A stretch of 58,000 nt of DNA from Adiantum capillus-veneris. Its lineage: Eukaryota > Streptophyta > Polypodiopsida > Polypodiales > Pteridaceae. The notes under the pieces are model-generated. The model saw only the letters and a program-made list of their open reading frames with translations. It was not told where the DNA came from and did not search any database. The position numbers were made by a program, and so were the translations under genes. Where the stretch lies: contig CM043954.1 of assembly GCA_014529385.2 (NCBI GenBank), forward strand, positions 97,922,747 to 97,980,746, written 5' to 3'. Below are positions 1 through 10,961 of the stretch, piece by piece. The first letter of the stretch is position 1. Each line of letters opens with the position of its first letter.

Positions 1-483
1 GTGAGTGATGTTCAAAATCAAAAGGCAAATATTACTTTTGGTCAGCTGTTAGCTTTAAATCTAAAGTTAAGGAGGCAGTGGTCTACAAGTGTTAGCACCA
101 GGTTGCCAAGAGCTAAGGGAAATGTGCAAGCAGTGCAAAACTTGTCTTTGAGGGTAGGTAGCTCCACCGACGTTCTTCCGCTTGTGGATACGATTATAGA
201 GAAGAGGATGCAGGTACAAGCGTACATAGATGGTGGAGCGCAGGTTTGTGTCATGACGGAAGCAGCCATGAAACAGACAGGAGTTAAGGCAGTAGTGAAT
301 TCAAATGTGCACATGAGGATGGCCTACCATACCAAAGCCAAGTTTATGGGTGTGGCTCAAGTTGTGAAGGTCAAGGTGATGGGTATAGAGTTCCTGATAG
401 ACTTTTTCGTGATGAAAGCGGGAGATAATGCTTATCCAATCATTTTGGGTAGGCCATGGCTTTTGGCGATAGGAGCAAAGTAG
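1..483 (+). pseudogene. Gag-pol protease segment of a Tat-like gypsy remnant
   Basis: This is the retroviral-type aspartic protease part of a Ty3/gypsy polyprotein and enters the window already open at base 1. The active-site loop reads YIDGGAQVCVM at about residues 76-86, with DGG where most retroelements have DSG or DTG. The C-terminal flap-like motif IILGRPW lies at about residues 148-154. The inner element at 26-31 kb has the same DGGAQ and ILGRPW motifs, so the two are related. The frame closes with a TAG at 481-483, just before a DWE motif that in the inner element is preceded by Gln; this TAG probably replaced CAG. Gag proper lies to the left of the window. Identification is firm; the gene is decayed. 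Confidence 0.85.
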
Positions 484-1510
484 GATTGGGAGAACAAAGT
501 ATTCACTTTGCCTAACAAAGAGAAAGGCAGAAAAATTGTGCTTGATTTGAAGACCAAGGAGAGTAGTTCTCATCCTATGACAGTTAAAGATGAGGGCAAC
601 ACGACAAGCTATGAGTACAAGACAGATACGGGCTATGATGAAGGCAATACTAGCACAGAGGAAGAGGAGAGCGAGGATGCCATGTTGAAGATAGATGCAG
701 ACTTATTCGGGGTCACCATAGATGACTCCCTGCCTAAAGAAGAAGGTATGCAAGCTCAAGATCATGGTTTAAGCATAGAGGAGGTTTCAAGCATGATAAG
801 TGAAGATTTAACCAAGTGTGAAAAGGAAGGCTATGTTCAACTGTGTGAGTCCTATCCAAATCTATTTGCGACGGAATACAAGCATTTGCGAGGTGCAAAG
901 GAGGTGGAGCACAAGATTGTTCTTAAGGAGGGACATAAGCCTACAGCACAGAAGCTGAGAAAACTAGGGGAAATCCAAAAGGAAGCCCTTTGGCACGAGA
1001 TCAATAAGCTACTGGATGCAGGCATCATATTTCCTGTGAAGGAGTCAGAGTGGGTCTCACTAGTGGTTATAACCCCTAAGAAGAATGGGAAATGGAGAGT
1101 GTGTGTCAACTACAAGCCATTGAATGCCACAACCAAGAGAAATCACTTTACATTGCCGTTTCAAGATGAAATCCTAAACCAGGTGGCTGGGCTCAATTAT
1201 GGACGGCTTTTCGTGGTACTTTCAGATAGGGATTGCGCTTGAAGACCAGTTGAATACCACATTCATATCTCCATGGGACTGCTTCGCTTACCTCGCAGGA
1301 TGCCATTTGGATTAGTAAATGCATATGCCACCTTCCAAGGTTGGATGAACAGGGTATTTGGTCGATACCTGGGCCGTTTTATTAGGGTCTTCATGGATGA
1401 TATCGGCTGCTATAGCTCAAGATTGGAGCACCTGTTGAAGCTCCAGCTATGCTTTCAAAGGCTAGATGAAGAAGGAGGTCAGTTAACCCCAAGAAGTGCA
1501 AGCTAGCACA
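484..1510 (+). pseudogene. Reverse transcriptase segment, frameshifted
   Basis: This continues the polyprotein: an acidic linker (about 540-840), then the RT. Fingers and palm motifs are readable: KWRVCVNYKPLN at about 1090-1125, FTLPFQDEIL at about 1147-1176, then in other frames the segment IGIALEDQL near 1229, RMPFGLVNAYATFQ at about 1298-1340 and the catalytic FMDD box near 1393-1404. At least two frameshifts separate these blocks (about 1195-1230 and 1260-1300), and the frame that carries FMDD stops at 1504-1506. Catalytic aspartates are present but no continuous RT can be made. The sequence matches the inner element's RT block for block, which supports common descent. Confidence 0.85.
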
Positions 1511-1559
1511 GCCTCGAGCGTAGCTATTAGGTCATGTGGTGTCCCAAAATGGTATAGAG

Positions 1560-2098
1560 GCTGATCCCAAGAAGGTGTTGATGGAGCCGCCTTTAGATGC
1601 TCAAATTTTGGCTTGTTTGTTCATAAGCTGAAGTATCTATCACGTTTCTTTTGGATGCTATCGCAATATGTGCATCCTCTTCAAAAGAGGGCTCAACAGG
1701 TGCATGGTTATGAATGGGATGGGGAAGCTCAGGAGGCTTTCAGTTCTAGAGTCAAGGAGATTTTGTGCCAGTTGCCAGCAGTATGTCCTCCCAATCGAGA
1801 GGATGACTTCTATGTGTCTATGATGGTGGGAACAGCTAGAGCAGTTCTACTGCAAAAGGTAGGGAGAAGCTACAAGCCGATATACTTCGAGATCAGGGTG
1901 ATTAGCCCAAGAAAGGCTACCTACACCGAAGCAGAGCAATGGGTGATAGCTCTGGTCTTCGCTTGCAGGAAGTTCAAGGTCCATTTGATTGTGTGCAAGT
2001 TTCTTGTGTTTAATAATCTATTGCCAGAGGTAGTCCTATATTTGAAGCTGGGAAGGAGGATTATGAAGTGGGTGTTGGAGCTCAGAGTTCGAGTTTGA
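1560..2098 (+). pseudogene. Ty3-type RNase H / connection segment
   Basis: The RT connection region (KLKYLSRFF...HPLQKRAQQV) is followed by a degenerate gypsy RNase H with KPIYFEIRVISPRKATYTEAE (a long match to the inner element's PIYFASRVMNALERDYREAE). The stretch 1613-2098 is open in one frame and closes at TGA 2096-2098. It lies directly downstream of the RT remnant and in the expected order for gypsy pol. Substitutions at key positions and the flanking breaks mark it as dead. Confidence 0.75.
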
Positions 2099-2225
2099 GT
2101 TCAAGGTAGATCACATGAGTCGGTCTCACCTGCAGACATTCTTGTCAGCAAGGCCATCGATTTTTGGGCCTATCCAAGAGTGGTATGAGATGAAACTAAG
2201 GAGGAGCCAGATTTGGAGGATGCTT

Positions 2226-2640
2226 TTACAATGTGGTTCGACGAAGGGTATCGAAGGGTAGTATAGAAAGCAAGGGAGGTGTGGTGATACACGATCCACA
2301 CAGCAAAGCTATATTCTCGAAGGCGTATGATCTAAAGGATGTCCACACCAATAATGAGACGGAGTATCTCACTCTGCATTTGGGTCTAAAATAGTGTATA
2401 GAATTTGGCATTTCAAGGTTGTTGGTGAAAGGAGATGCACTGCTAGTCATCAAGCAACTACTAGGCCAATGGCAGGTAAAGCGCATTCTTTGAAGCATTG
2501 GTTTTTTTCCATCAAGAAGATGCTAAGGTATTTTGAAGAGGTCCAATTAAAGCATGTGAGAAGAGAGCAGAACCAAGAGGCAGATCACTTAGCTAGCATC
2601 AAAGTACGGGTGCATGTTGCAGGTCTAAATGTGGCCCCAA
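2226..2640 (+). pseudogene. Second (archaeal-type) RNase H remnant of Tat lineage
   Basis: A second RNase H domain follows the first. Visible blocks are GGVVIHDPHSKAIFSKAYDL at about 2277-2336, NNETEY at about 2350-2370 (matching NNEAEY of the inner element), VKGDALLVIKQLLGQW at about 2425-2475, and REQNQEADHLAS near 2568-2600. The order D...E...D...D is the RNase HI pattern. Extra RNase H domains of this kind are known from the Tat lineage of plant Ty3/gypsy elements. An in-frame TAG interrupts the domain near 2391 and the blocks fall in more than one frame. The catalytic first Asp (FDE in place of FDG) is uncertain. Confidence 0.7.
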
Positions 2641-3334
2641 CCACTTATGCAGGTAGGGAGTTTGATAACATTTGTTGCCGTTTTGGTGTTCCATGGGTGT
2701 TAGTTCCTGATAGGGGTCAGGGGTTTAGAAGCAAGCTTATGAGTGCATTAGTGGAGAAGTTAAAGATTCAGCATCGGTTTTCCTCGCCCTATCACCCCAA
2801 TGCAATGGTCTAGTCGAGAGTGCTAATGGTCAAATCGTCAAGATGTTAACGAAGTACGTGTATAAGCAGGAAGCCGAGTGGGAAGCAAATCTAGAGAAGT
2901 GTCTGTGGGCGTATAGGATGTCTTATAAAGTGGCTACAAACTTCACTCCATTCAAGCTAGTCTATGGAAGGGAGGCTGTGTTGCCGGTACATGTGCAATT
3001 AGGTGCTTTGAAGGGTATATGGCGTGTCAATGACATCGAACAAGGAGTTATACAGGATCGGATAGCTAGTTTTGAGGCTTTGCAAATGGACAAAGAGGCA
3101 GCAGTAGACTACTATGTGAAGCAGAGGGAGAAGCGGGTTGCCAAGTTCAACAAAACCTGTCGGGGACAAGAAGATAGAGGAAGGATACCTAGTTATGAAG
3201 TACAAAAGCTACTTGGATTTCACATTCTAGAAGAAGTTCAAGAAGAAGTGGACGGGACGGGTCTGTATAAGGTGCGAAAGGCCTTTCCAAATGGGACCTA
3301 TCAGTTGGTAAGGTCAAAATGGCAAGCTTCTTAG
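2641..3334 (+). pseudogene. Integrase remnant with internal deletion
   Basis: Only the second half of the integrase is left. The segment joins the RNase H directly to YAGREFDNICCRFGVPW, so the zinc-binding HHCC region and the first catalytic Asp present in the inner element are missing, which implies a deletion at about 2610-2650. The second catalytic Asp is in VPDRGQGF. The Glu lies in a shifted frame near 2812-2840 (NGLVES). From 2843 to 3334 the frame is open and holds FTPFKLVYGREAVLPV and a C-terminal GTYQLV segment typical of gypsy integrase tails. It ends with TAG at 3332-3334, which may be the original end of pol. Confidence 0.8.
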
Positions 3335-3591
3335 GAACAGGGTAAATGGTGTGCGGCTCAAACTGTATTTTGAGAAAGATTTAGTGCTTGAAGTGCAGTA
3401 AATTGTAGTCAAGGGGAGTGGGCCACCCACCTAGAGCATGCGGTGTGCGAGAAAAAGGAGATAAAGCTTTTGTACATAGTTTGAACATACAGTTATGGTT
3501 TTGCGATTGCTTTTAATCATCAATTTGGTGTGCTAGTTTTAAAGTTCTATACATATGATTTTGGTCGAACATAAATGTGGGGGTTGGGCAA
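3335..3591 (+). other. 3' untranslated stretch and polypurine tract of left element
   Basis: About 240 bases without an ORF follow pol. They end in a purine-rich stretch, TGTGGGGGTTGGGCAA, at about 3576-3591, directly before TGATGG at 3592. The inner element has the parallel junction GGGGCAGGGCTAA then TGATAG. I read this as the plus-strand priming site next to the 3' LTR. Confidence 0.5.
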
Positions 3592-4782
3592 TGATGGTGC
3601 AGCCAAAGTTGGTCAAAAGCTAGGAGGTGATCTATGCCAGGCAAAGGCGGTAGGCAAGTGCAATGCAGAAGGCTAAGGCAGGTGCCAAGGCCCTAGGTAG
3701 CCAAAGGGTAGCGGGAATGTATGCTTAAAGTGGATTTTTACACCAAAAGTGTTGCAGGATGGTCCAGATGGGATGGCAGATCAAGGTGTCCAAAATGCCA
3801 AATCAGTGTCCTAAAATGTAGTGCTTAGTGTGCTCTAGAAGCCGGTCCAGATGGCTTGTGAAATGGAGCCCCGGTGAGTAAGATACTGAAGTTTAAAGCT
3901 GGAGTGTTTAGCAGATCCCGACGGACAAGGCAGCTTGGGATAGGTGGCTCGGGCAGGTGTCAGTGGATGGATGTGCGGAGCTTGAGTTACAGAGCATGCC
4001 TATCTTCTCGGATTGCGAATCAAAGCTCTGGTAATCAAGATATGGTAAGTTGAATTTTTCGAGGGCCAGTTATGAACCCACTTGCCCGCATTGGGAAATG
4101 TACCATCTGGTGTTTTCACGAGCTAGCCAAGTGTTTAGTATGTAGTATGCAGTGTATGATGCTAAGAGGAAATGACTGCACGTCAAACAGAGTCCGGAAC
4201 GGTGAGATACTGAAGTCGGAAGATGAGGTGCACTTACCCGGATTGGGTTGCAGGTGATTTGGTTAATTTTTATGACCTTGGTTCGAGGTCTTCCTAGCGT
4301 AGGGATGAGATGAGAACTATGTGGCTTGGAGCTAGGGATATGAGATCTCAATGGGCCTTGACTATTTGGGAGTCAGATCACCAGGTGATGTTTGGTAGGC
4401 ATTGCAAGTTGGGGGAAATAAATTTTTGTTTAAAGGAATTTTTTGCTTTTTCAAAAGCCTTCAAAGGCTGGAGCTTTGCGGTGCTACCACATGGCCCGGT
4501 CATTGCCCCACATGCGCAAGAAGACACGAAGAGGACGGAGTACTTGAGCCAGGGCTTTAGCCCCTCTTGAACCGTGTAAAGGGAAATGGGCTCCTGGGGA
4601 GCTCATGAGCTATGGCGCCGGGTGTCGCTGGCGGCGGCCCTCCAAGGCGGTGATGACAGCGTTTTGGCAAGGTGGCATCAAAGGCGCAGGCACGCCCGCG
4701 AGGTTGAATGCCACATGGAAGGCGCCATTGGGAAGGCAATTCCCGTGGCCCACTTGACCCCAAGCTTTTGAGAAGGAGAGGA

Positions 4783-4810
4783 GGGGCAATAGCGACCTCG
4801 CTATTGCCCC
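4783..4810. repeat. Near-perfect 13-bp inverted repeat
   Basis: Arm GGGGCAATAGCGA at 4783-4795, two-base spacer CC, and exact inverted complement at 4798-4810. A decayed relative of the same motif is at 5212-5239. Confidence 0.85.
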
Positions 4811-5211
4811 CCCCCCTGCATGAAGGAGGACGGTCCCACGGCAGAGAAGTAAACCAGAGGGAAAGCCCTAAGGCGGCCAGGAAATTAGGGTACAAGTGGA
4901 GTGTCCCACGGTAGAGTGAGGAGAGCAGCCAAAGGCAGGGCCAAGCAAAGGTCCCCAAGCGCAAAGAAAAAGGGCCGCCTTGTGTTCAAAAAAGAACAAG
5001 GGCCAGTTGAGGTCGGACAAACCAAAGCAAAGGGCAAGGTTGAAGCAAGACCAAAGTGGGGCCAAAAGGAGAGAGGAAAAGAAGAGAGAGGTGATAGAGG
5101 AGTCGGATAGAGTGAAAGAGAAAGTCAAAGTCAAGCCAATAGAGTAATGCAAGGCTAAGCCCACAAAGGGGTAAAAAATGAAAGATAAAAATAAAAAATG
5201 GAAAAAGCCAA

Positions 5212-5239
5212 GGGGCAATAGCAACATCGGTAATGCCCC
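5212..5239. repeat. Imperfect palindrome related to 4783-4810
   Basis: It begins GGGGCAATAGC and ends TAATGCCCC, the same outer arms as the palindrome at 4783-4810, but the centre is diverged. Confidence 0.6.
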
Positions 5240-5417
5240 TTGCCAGGAAGGCACCGGGCCTCTTGCTGTGAGAGTTTGTGAGGAAGCTCAAGGGTTATGA
5301 GAATGAGCTAAGATGTAGATAACATAGCTTCTAGAGCTAAAGAAGAAATGTAGCCAAAGAAGCCGCTCACTTTTCCTTACAAACACACACGTGATGGAGA
5401 GAACTCATGAAAGATAG

Positions 5418-5929
5418 TCATAACAAAACAAAAATGAAAACATCGAGATTACGATCATATCGTATCATAGGTAGGATAAAAGGGTTAATGGATGAGTTAA
5501 TGATATTTAATCTTTGTTGTCCAAATAAGCTACGGATTGCTCTTTGGAACTGTAGCTTTGTGCTTACTATAATGTATATATTTTGTCTAGCGATTGGGAT
5601 TAGTTGTGAGTACAAATCCTCTTGATTCATAATAAAATAACCACATTCACATCAAAAGAAAAGTCATAGTCAATAATAGGTAGTATGATGGGATCTGGTG
5701 AGAGAAGTACTTCGTTGAGCCTTTCAGGACCAAATAGAAACACTATGCGTTGCTGAAAGTGAATCTTCGGGCTAATCCAAATGTTGACCCTAATAGATTG
5801 CACTGAATGGAATTGAAAGAAATTACCTCTATGTGGATTATGGTTATTCATCAATGATATACTTAGTATGTTCAAAGATAAAGGTGTGAAAGAAGTGAAA
5901 GGAGAAGAAGAAGAGAGTTTCTCTCCCAA
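5418..5929 (-). pseudogene. Two alternating ~75-residue repeats (types B and A), unknown function
   Basis: Read on the minus strand, 5929-5627 encodes a type B repeat and 5630-5418 a type A repeat. B contains RVNIWISPKIHFQQR and IILPIIDYDFSFDVN; A contains IPIARQ, IIVSTKLQFQRAIR and PFILPMIRYDRNLDVF. Both types recur at 32058-31606 in the leader of the inner retrotransposon, in the order A then B, with the protein kept better than the DNA. A and B also resemble each other (KxxFQ-R, then ILPxI-Y---xDV-x-hhL, where h is a hydrophobic residue). This suggests a repeated-domain protein, possibly an extra ORF upstream of gag. I do not recognise the family. A stop and a frame change fall between B and A here. 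Confidence 0.5.
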
Positions 5930-7169
5930 GCCCTATTGTTGCCCTTAGGCAATAAGGATACTGCGGGGAGAGAAGTACCTGTAGCAAGGAGATTCTAGAG
6001 TTTGTGGAAGAGAATGAGAACCTTAAGAGAGAGAGATGCTTGTGGAAGATGAATATATGGTTATTAACCTTGTGCACATAATTGTTTCCCGCAAGAAGGC
6101 TGTACCCATTACATTGACAAGGTTGCTGCTTGAATACCTTCCAATGAAAAAATTAGGACACAACAAGAGAGATCAAAGGAGTAGTAAAGATAGAATTACG
6201 GATAGATCTAAGTGTGGTGGTGGTATTAAAGATATATAATGAGGGATAGAGATAGAGTTAGAGAAAAGTATTGGACTAGATATGCAAATGAAAGGAAAAC
6301 TAGCAACATATCTCTTACATGAGAGCAATCGCCACCACCTTAATGGAGAGAGAAGATGAGGCAAGACTTCAGCCTTTCTTCAAGAGAAAGTGTGGCACTA
6401 AGATGAGTGTGTCACAATGGAATTGAGGTATTCTCACTCACTCATAACTTGCCTCAATGAAGAGAAGGTTGCCCTTTTTATAGGTGAGGGAGCCATGTTT
6501 TACATAATCACTTGATTAGGCTAAAGAGTTATCCCAAATCAAATGTTCTTTGGATATTTCTTAAAATGGTCAATATTAGGACTCAAAATATCATGAAATT
6601 CAGCATTTTTGGTCGTTGAGGCTCCCTGTGGGTGCATGATGTATGTGGGCCCCACCTAGGCATCTTCTGTGTGGCTCCAGCAGGGGGTCCTAACTTGTGT
6701 GTCTTGTCCTTCAAGTCATCTTTGAGGTGTCGCATTCACATGCTTATATCTTTTACCCTCCAAATATATTATTTTATGGAAAAAGACCAAGATTACCTCT
6801 TTTCACTTGATTCACGTGTTTACCATCTCTTCTTGCAGTGTAGTTGTGAGAGGATTTTTCACTCTTTTCTCTGTAACTTTTAACCTGTAACTCGGATTGA
6901 CATGCTTCAAAAGGCAAAATTTGCCTACTAAAAGAGCTTGACTTGGTTTTGGCCTTTTCTCCACACCCTTAGGTCGGGATTTTCAAATTCGGATGGTCCA
7001 AGAAGTTTTGGATCTTCCTTTTCATAAAGTCTTCTAGTAGGCCCTTCCCTCTTGTATGTATCCAAGAAGGTATGCATTATTGAAGGGTTATATTATTAAA
7101 TAAATGTGAAAATAAGAAAATAATTTATATATGGTAGGGTATAGCTGAGATATTATAAGAAATATACAA
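5930..7169. other. Non-coding; possible minus-strand LTR remnant
   Basis: No supported gene. On the minus strand a TATA-like CTATAAAAAGGGC sits at about 6474-6486, upstream of the repeats at 5929-5418. This would fit an LTR promoter facing left, but no second LTR copy, PBS or target duplication was found. Confidence 0.25.
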
Positions 7170-7396
7170 ATGCTTTTCCCCCAGACAAAAAGAGGCACAA
7201 TCATTGATACTTCTCTTGCAGTACTTTCTAATAGTAATGTACATTTATATTACTTCAAAGGTAATACTAAGGTATGGTATAAAGCTTTTATTTATGCATA
7301 TGAGTTATTATATGAAGTATACTTATGCGTCAAAAGTCACAAGATAAATCGTTTAATGCCCGTTCCCACTATATACGTGCCACAACACGACAACGC

Positions 7397-8008
<612 letters not shown>

Positions 8009-8776
8009 TTAAACCTCCTCCCAGGCAAGAGAAGGGTTAGAGGAAGAATAGAAAATTAAGTGTAGTAGGTAGATACCAGAGCTAATAGCAACCTTGTAAG
8101 GCCTATTTCTATTCTCTTTTATGAATTCTATAAGTGATAGTTTCAGGAGATCCCTTTTCCACACAAACCTTAGATCATACCCACCAACAGACGGGATATG
8201 AAGGAAGATCGAGAGGTTAAGAAATTAGATAGATGTGCAGAAGGCCCCATTGGATGCGACGGTCTCATGGAGAGAGGTAGGTTCAATTTTAAGACAGTGA
8301 GGGTAATTCAAAAAAAATTCCTTGGGGAAGTCTCTATTGTTAACACTAAGTAAGTCATCCATGTATATATAAGTATGTCGGAACTGTGAAATCTTATTCT
8401 TGTAAGATTCCATGGTCTTGAGACACCACTTGTGTACAAAGAAAGCAAGGTAAATATTACACATAAGTGGAGAGCATAAAAATCCCATGGGGATGCCTAG
8501 GCATTGGTTAAAGCAAAGACCACCTGAAACTATAGTGCAGTTATTCAGCAGGCAGGAGATGTAGGAGTAGAGCTTAGCTTCATTAAAGTGTAGGGAGTGT
8601 ACGTAGTGAGATAAGTGAATCCACCTAGGTTTTTTGGAAAGAGAGATGTAAAAAAGCTTCTTCTTTCTAGCATTGGAGAAAGCCAATTTAATCACCTTGG
8701 CAAGAACAGCCTTAAGGCCAAGATCCCCATCAAGGGGAATATTTTTGTAACATTGTGTGATGTCAGCAGTAAACAT
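8009..8776 (-). pseudogene. Penelope-like reverse transcriptase, palm and C-terminal part
   Basis: On the minus strand this is an RT of the Penelope-like/telomerase-like type, not gypsy. Motif A reads FTADITQCYKNIPL at the start of the segment, motif B GIPMGFLCSPLMCNIYL around the middle, and motif C YMDDLL near its end. A TAA at about 8223-8225 follows CTSI; the same frame then continues with FLNLSIF, WKRDLL, ENRNRP and SSSNPSLAWEEV and stops at 8009-8011, and this tail also looks RT-derived. No GIY-YIG endonuclease is seen downstream, where these elements often carry one. The copy is inactive as it stands. Confidence 0.75.
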
Positions 8777-8845
8777 GTGGAAGATCTATTGAGGAAGGTT
8801 AAGCGAGACCTTTGTAGAGTTTTTTGTGAGGCAGAAGGGATTATA

Positions 8846-9286
8846 CTAAACATGTAAGAAGACCTGGCAGATTTTTTGTTTAGTGACACAAATAAGCTCA
8901 AATTCATATAGAATAAGGTCAAGGCAAAACGTAATATCCTTGGTGATATCAGTAAAAATACAATTGGAGGCATTGAATATCCACCTGAACTTATGCTTAT
9001 GAATTTTATAAATGGAAAAAAGTACTAGTAGCTTAGTGTTCATCACAGAGTAGCCTAGAAGCTCTAAGTGTTTAGAAATTTTATTGCTAATAGTTTGAGA
9101 TGTAGATGTAATATGACAAAAATCCTTACCAAATACTCGATTACGAGCAACCTTCCAAGCCAGGTATTTGCAAACGATAGTGGGATAGTTAGAGCTTTTG
9201 TAAAGCCAAACAACAAACCATTTATTGGAGATCTTTTCAAAATCAAGAGTTAGCTGAGAAGTAAGCCAAGAATCATCAAATGACAA
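8846..9286 (-). pseudogene. Penelope-like RT, N-terminal fingers region
   Basis: This lies just upstream of motif A on the same strand. It contains KLLVLFSIYKIHKHKFRWIF, the fingers motif (lYxxxKxHKxxxxxR) typical of Penelope-like and related RTs, followed by ASNCIFTDITKDI. A frame break at about 8776-8846 separates it from the palm. The upstream part is variable and was not matched to anything. Confidence 0.65.
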
Positions 9287-9610
9287 CCATTTACTAGGAA
9301 GTTGTGAAATTTATGAAGGAAGCATTCCTTCACAACTTCCCTTAAGTCCAGTAGGACCGTCATCTCCAATTGAAGAGCATTGATAAGGTCAGTAAGACAG
9401 CTTAGTACAACTGATAAAGCAAGGTATGGGTTTTTGGGAGAGTTAGGTATATGATTGAGTCCTTTGGCCAAAATTCTACGTATTTTAGTATTTTCAATAA
9501 TGCTAAGATCACAAGTGCAAACATGGTTACCAAAAGCCTCAAAATTTTTGCAAAAGGTGGTAAATTGAAAACATGTACAATGAGGGACAGAATCCTGTCG
9601 AAGAAAGTCA
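9250..9610 (-). pseudogene. Penelope-like element, Cys/His-containing N-terminal region
   Basis: Read in the appropriate minus frame this gives a HCTC motif, then GNHVCTCDLSIIENTKIRRI followed by LAKGLNHIPNSP, which resembles the N-terminal block (GHxxTxDLxxIxNxxLRxLLxKG) seen before the RT in some Penelope-like elements. It changes frame within the segment. It sits in the right order upstream of the RT blocks at 9286-8009. Confidence 0.5.
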
Positions 9611-9615
9611 TTATT

Positions 9616-10961
9616 TTATATCAACCTCTTTATGGGATGATGATATTTCCATCCTATGAGTATATTGTCAAGCAATTTGTGATTACCAAAAAATAAATCA
9701 AAGCACCCACAAAAAATATTTTTTGGTTGAATCCAATCGAGGCGTACATTGTGAAAGAGACAGTGTATGTAGATGAAACCATTATCCTGATCCACTTTGT
9801 CGAGATTTCTTCTTCCACAAGGGCTTGTAGCAACCTTCAATATGACCAAGGTTTAAAATTCAGGGAAGTTTCTGATGGGGGGAGACCTGCCTCTTCCTCT
9901 TGTAAAGCTACGAACTCTTCCTCGGCTAGAGGATGAACTAGGTGTTAGGAAATAAGTGAAGGAGTTGGGGGTGATCAAAGAGTTAGCCCTTTTGAGAGCA
10001 GGGGAGTCATCCTCATCAATACAAGGTTTAAGAAGACTAGTGACGAGCTTAACACATTTAAAGTTAGCATAAGTAGTTAAGTAAATGCCAGTTTCATCAA
10101 CTTTTAACTCCTTCAAGATATCAAGCATTAGTCCATGGAAGATGTTAAAGGCAATCTGTGCAATTACAATTTGCTTAGCTTTTCCACCTAACCAAGAACA
10201 AATGAAGAAAGATGAAAATCCACAGGTTTCTCCGAGAAAAGTAATTCCAGATGGTTGAGAATAAACCAAATGGTATGATCAAACCACATGATGCTAGATT
10301 CACAAGAGGCTTTAGGGTCAAGAAATCTGCAGGCATATTTTACATAAGGACGAAAGACATTCCAAATGGACACAGTGTAAAAATGAGGGTTGCTCTTGGC
10401 AAATTCCATGTTTCTTTGGTACGGATGTATAGGCCTGTATTAGAGGGGCACTTCAAGTGGTCGATGAGATTGAGATTGAAGGGTGCTTTGATGATCTCCC
10501 CTTTGTCCAAGAATTGCCCTCCTTTAAGAATCTTGATTCTGCAATCTTCCACAGTAGAGGCAGGGAGTTTGGCAAGGTAAACCCAGGTTTCACTCAAAAT
10601 AGGTGCTAAAAAGCTTTGTTGGGCAGGACCCAAAGCTGATAATCAACCCCAAGGGATTCAATTTCAATTTGTCTCACGGACAAGACATGAAAAACTTTAG
10701 AAATTTTAGGCACCATCTCCAGGAGATTTGAGTCATTGAGGAAGCAAAGATTACTCTGAAATTCCTTAACTGCTTCAAGGGATGCACTATCCCAACAGAA
10801 GATTCCACCAGTTTATGGAATAGAAGGAGTGGCCGGTGCACAGACAAAAGAGGGATTAAGCCCACATAACTTCCTAAGAAATCTAGACAGATTCGCACCA
10901 GAGGAGGAGAATAGAGCAAGCTCTTGCTGATATTGTGAGGATAGTAGAGGAAGGTGGGCAA
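9616..10961 (-). pseudogene. Upstream part of the Penelope-like element, unassigned
   Basis: Several minus-strand open stretches (9849-9616, 10269-9853, 10633-10340, 10961-10674) run in the same direction as the RT and are plausibly its 5' coding region. One has a Ser/Arg/Gly-rich tail (SSSSSRGRVRSFTRGRGRS, encoded at about 9940-9880), which suggests a nucleic-acid-binding or linker segment. I recognise no domain, and the 5' end of the element is not defined. Confidence 0.35.

Larger units (their letters stand above)
3592..5400 (+). repeat. Putative 3' LTR of the left element (end not resolved)
   Basis: The left boundary is set by the PPT and the TG dinucleotide at 3592. No second copy exists in the window (the 5' LTR would lie to the left), so the right end is not proven; 5400 is a rough limit. 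The stretch holds no convincing gene. It is mixed in composition, with a GC-rich part at about 4480-5060, a C run near 4807-4818 and two GGGGCAATAGC-type palindromes. Long open frames in 4070-5290 look like chance products of purine/pyrimidine-biased sequence. Confidence 0.4.

Noticed and set aside
4557-5291. Overlapping open frames on both strands at 4.5-5.3 kb
   Set aside because: Composition-biased, no motifs, inside a putative LTR.
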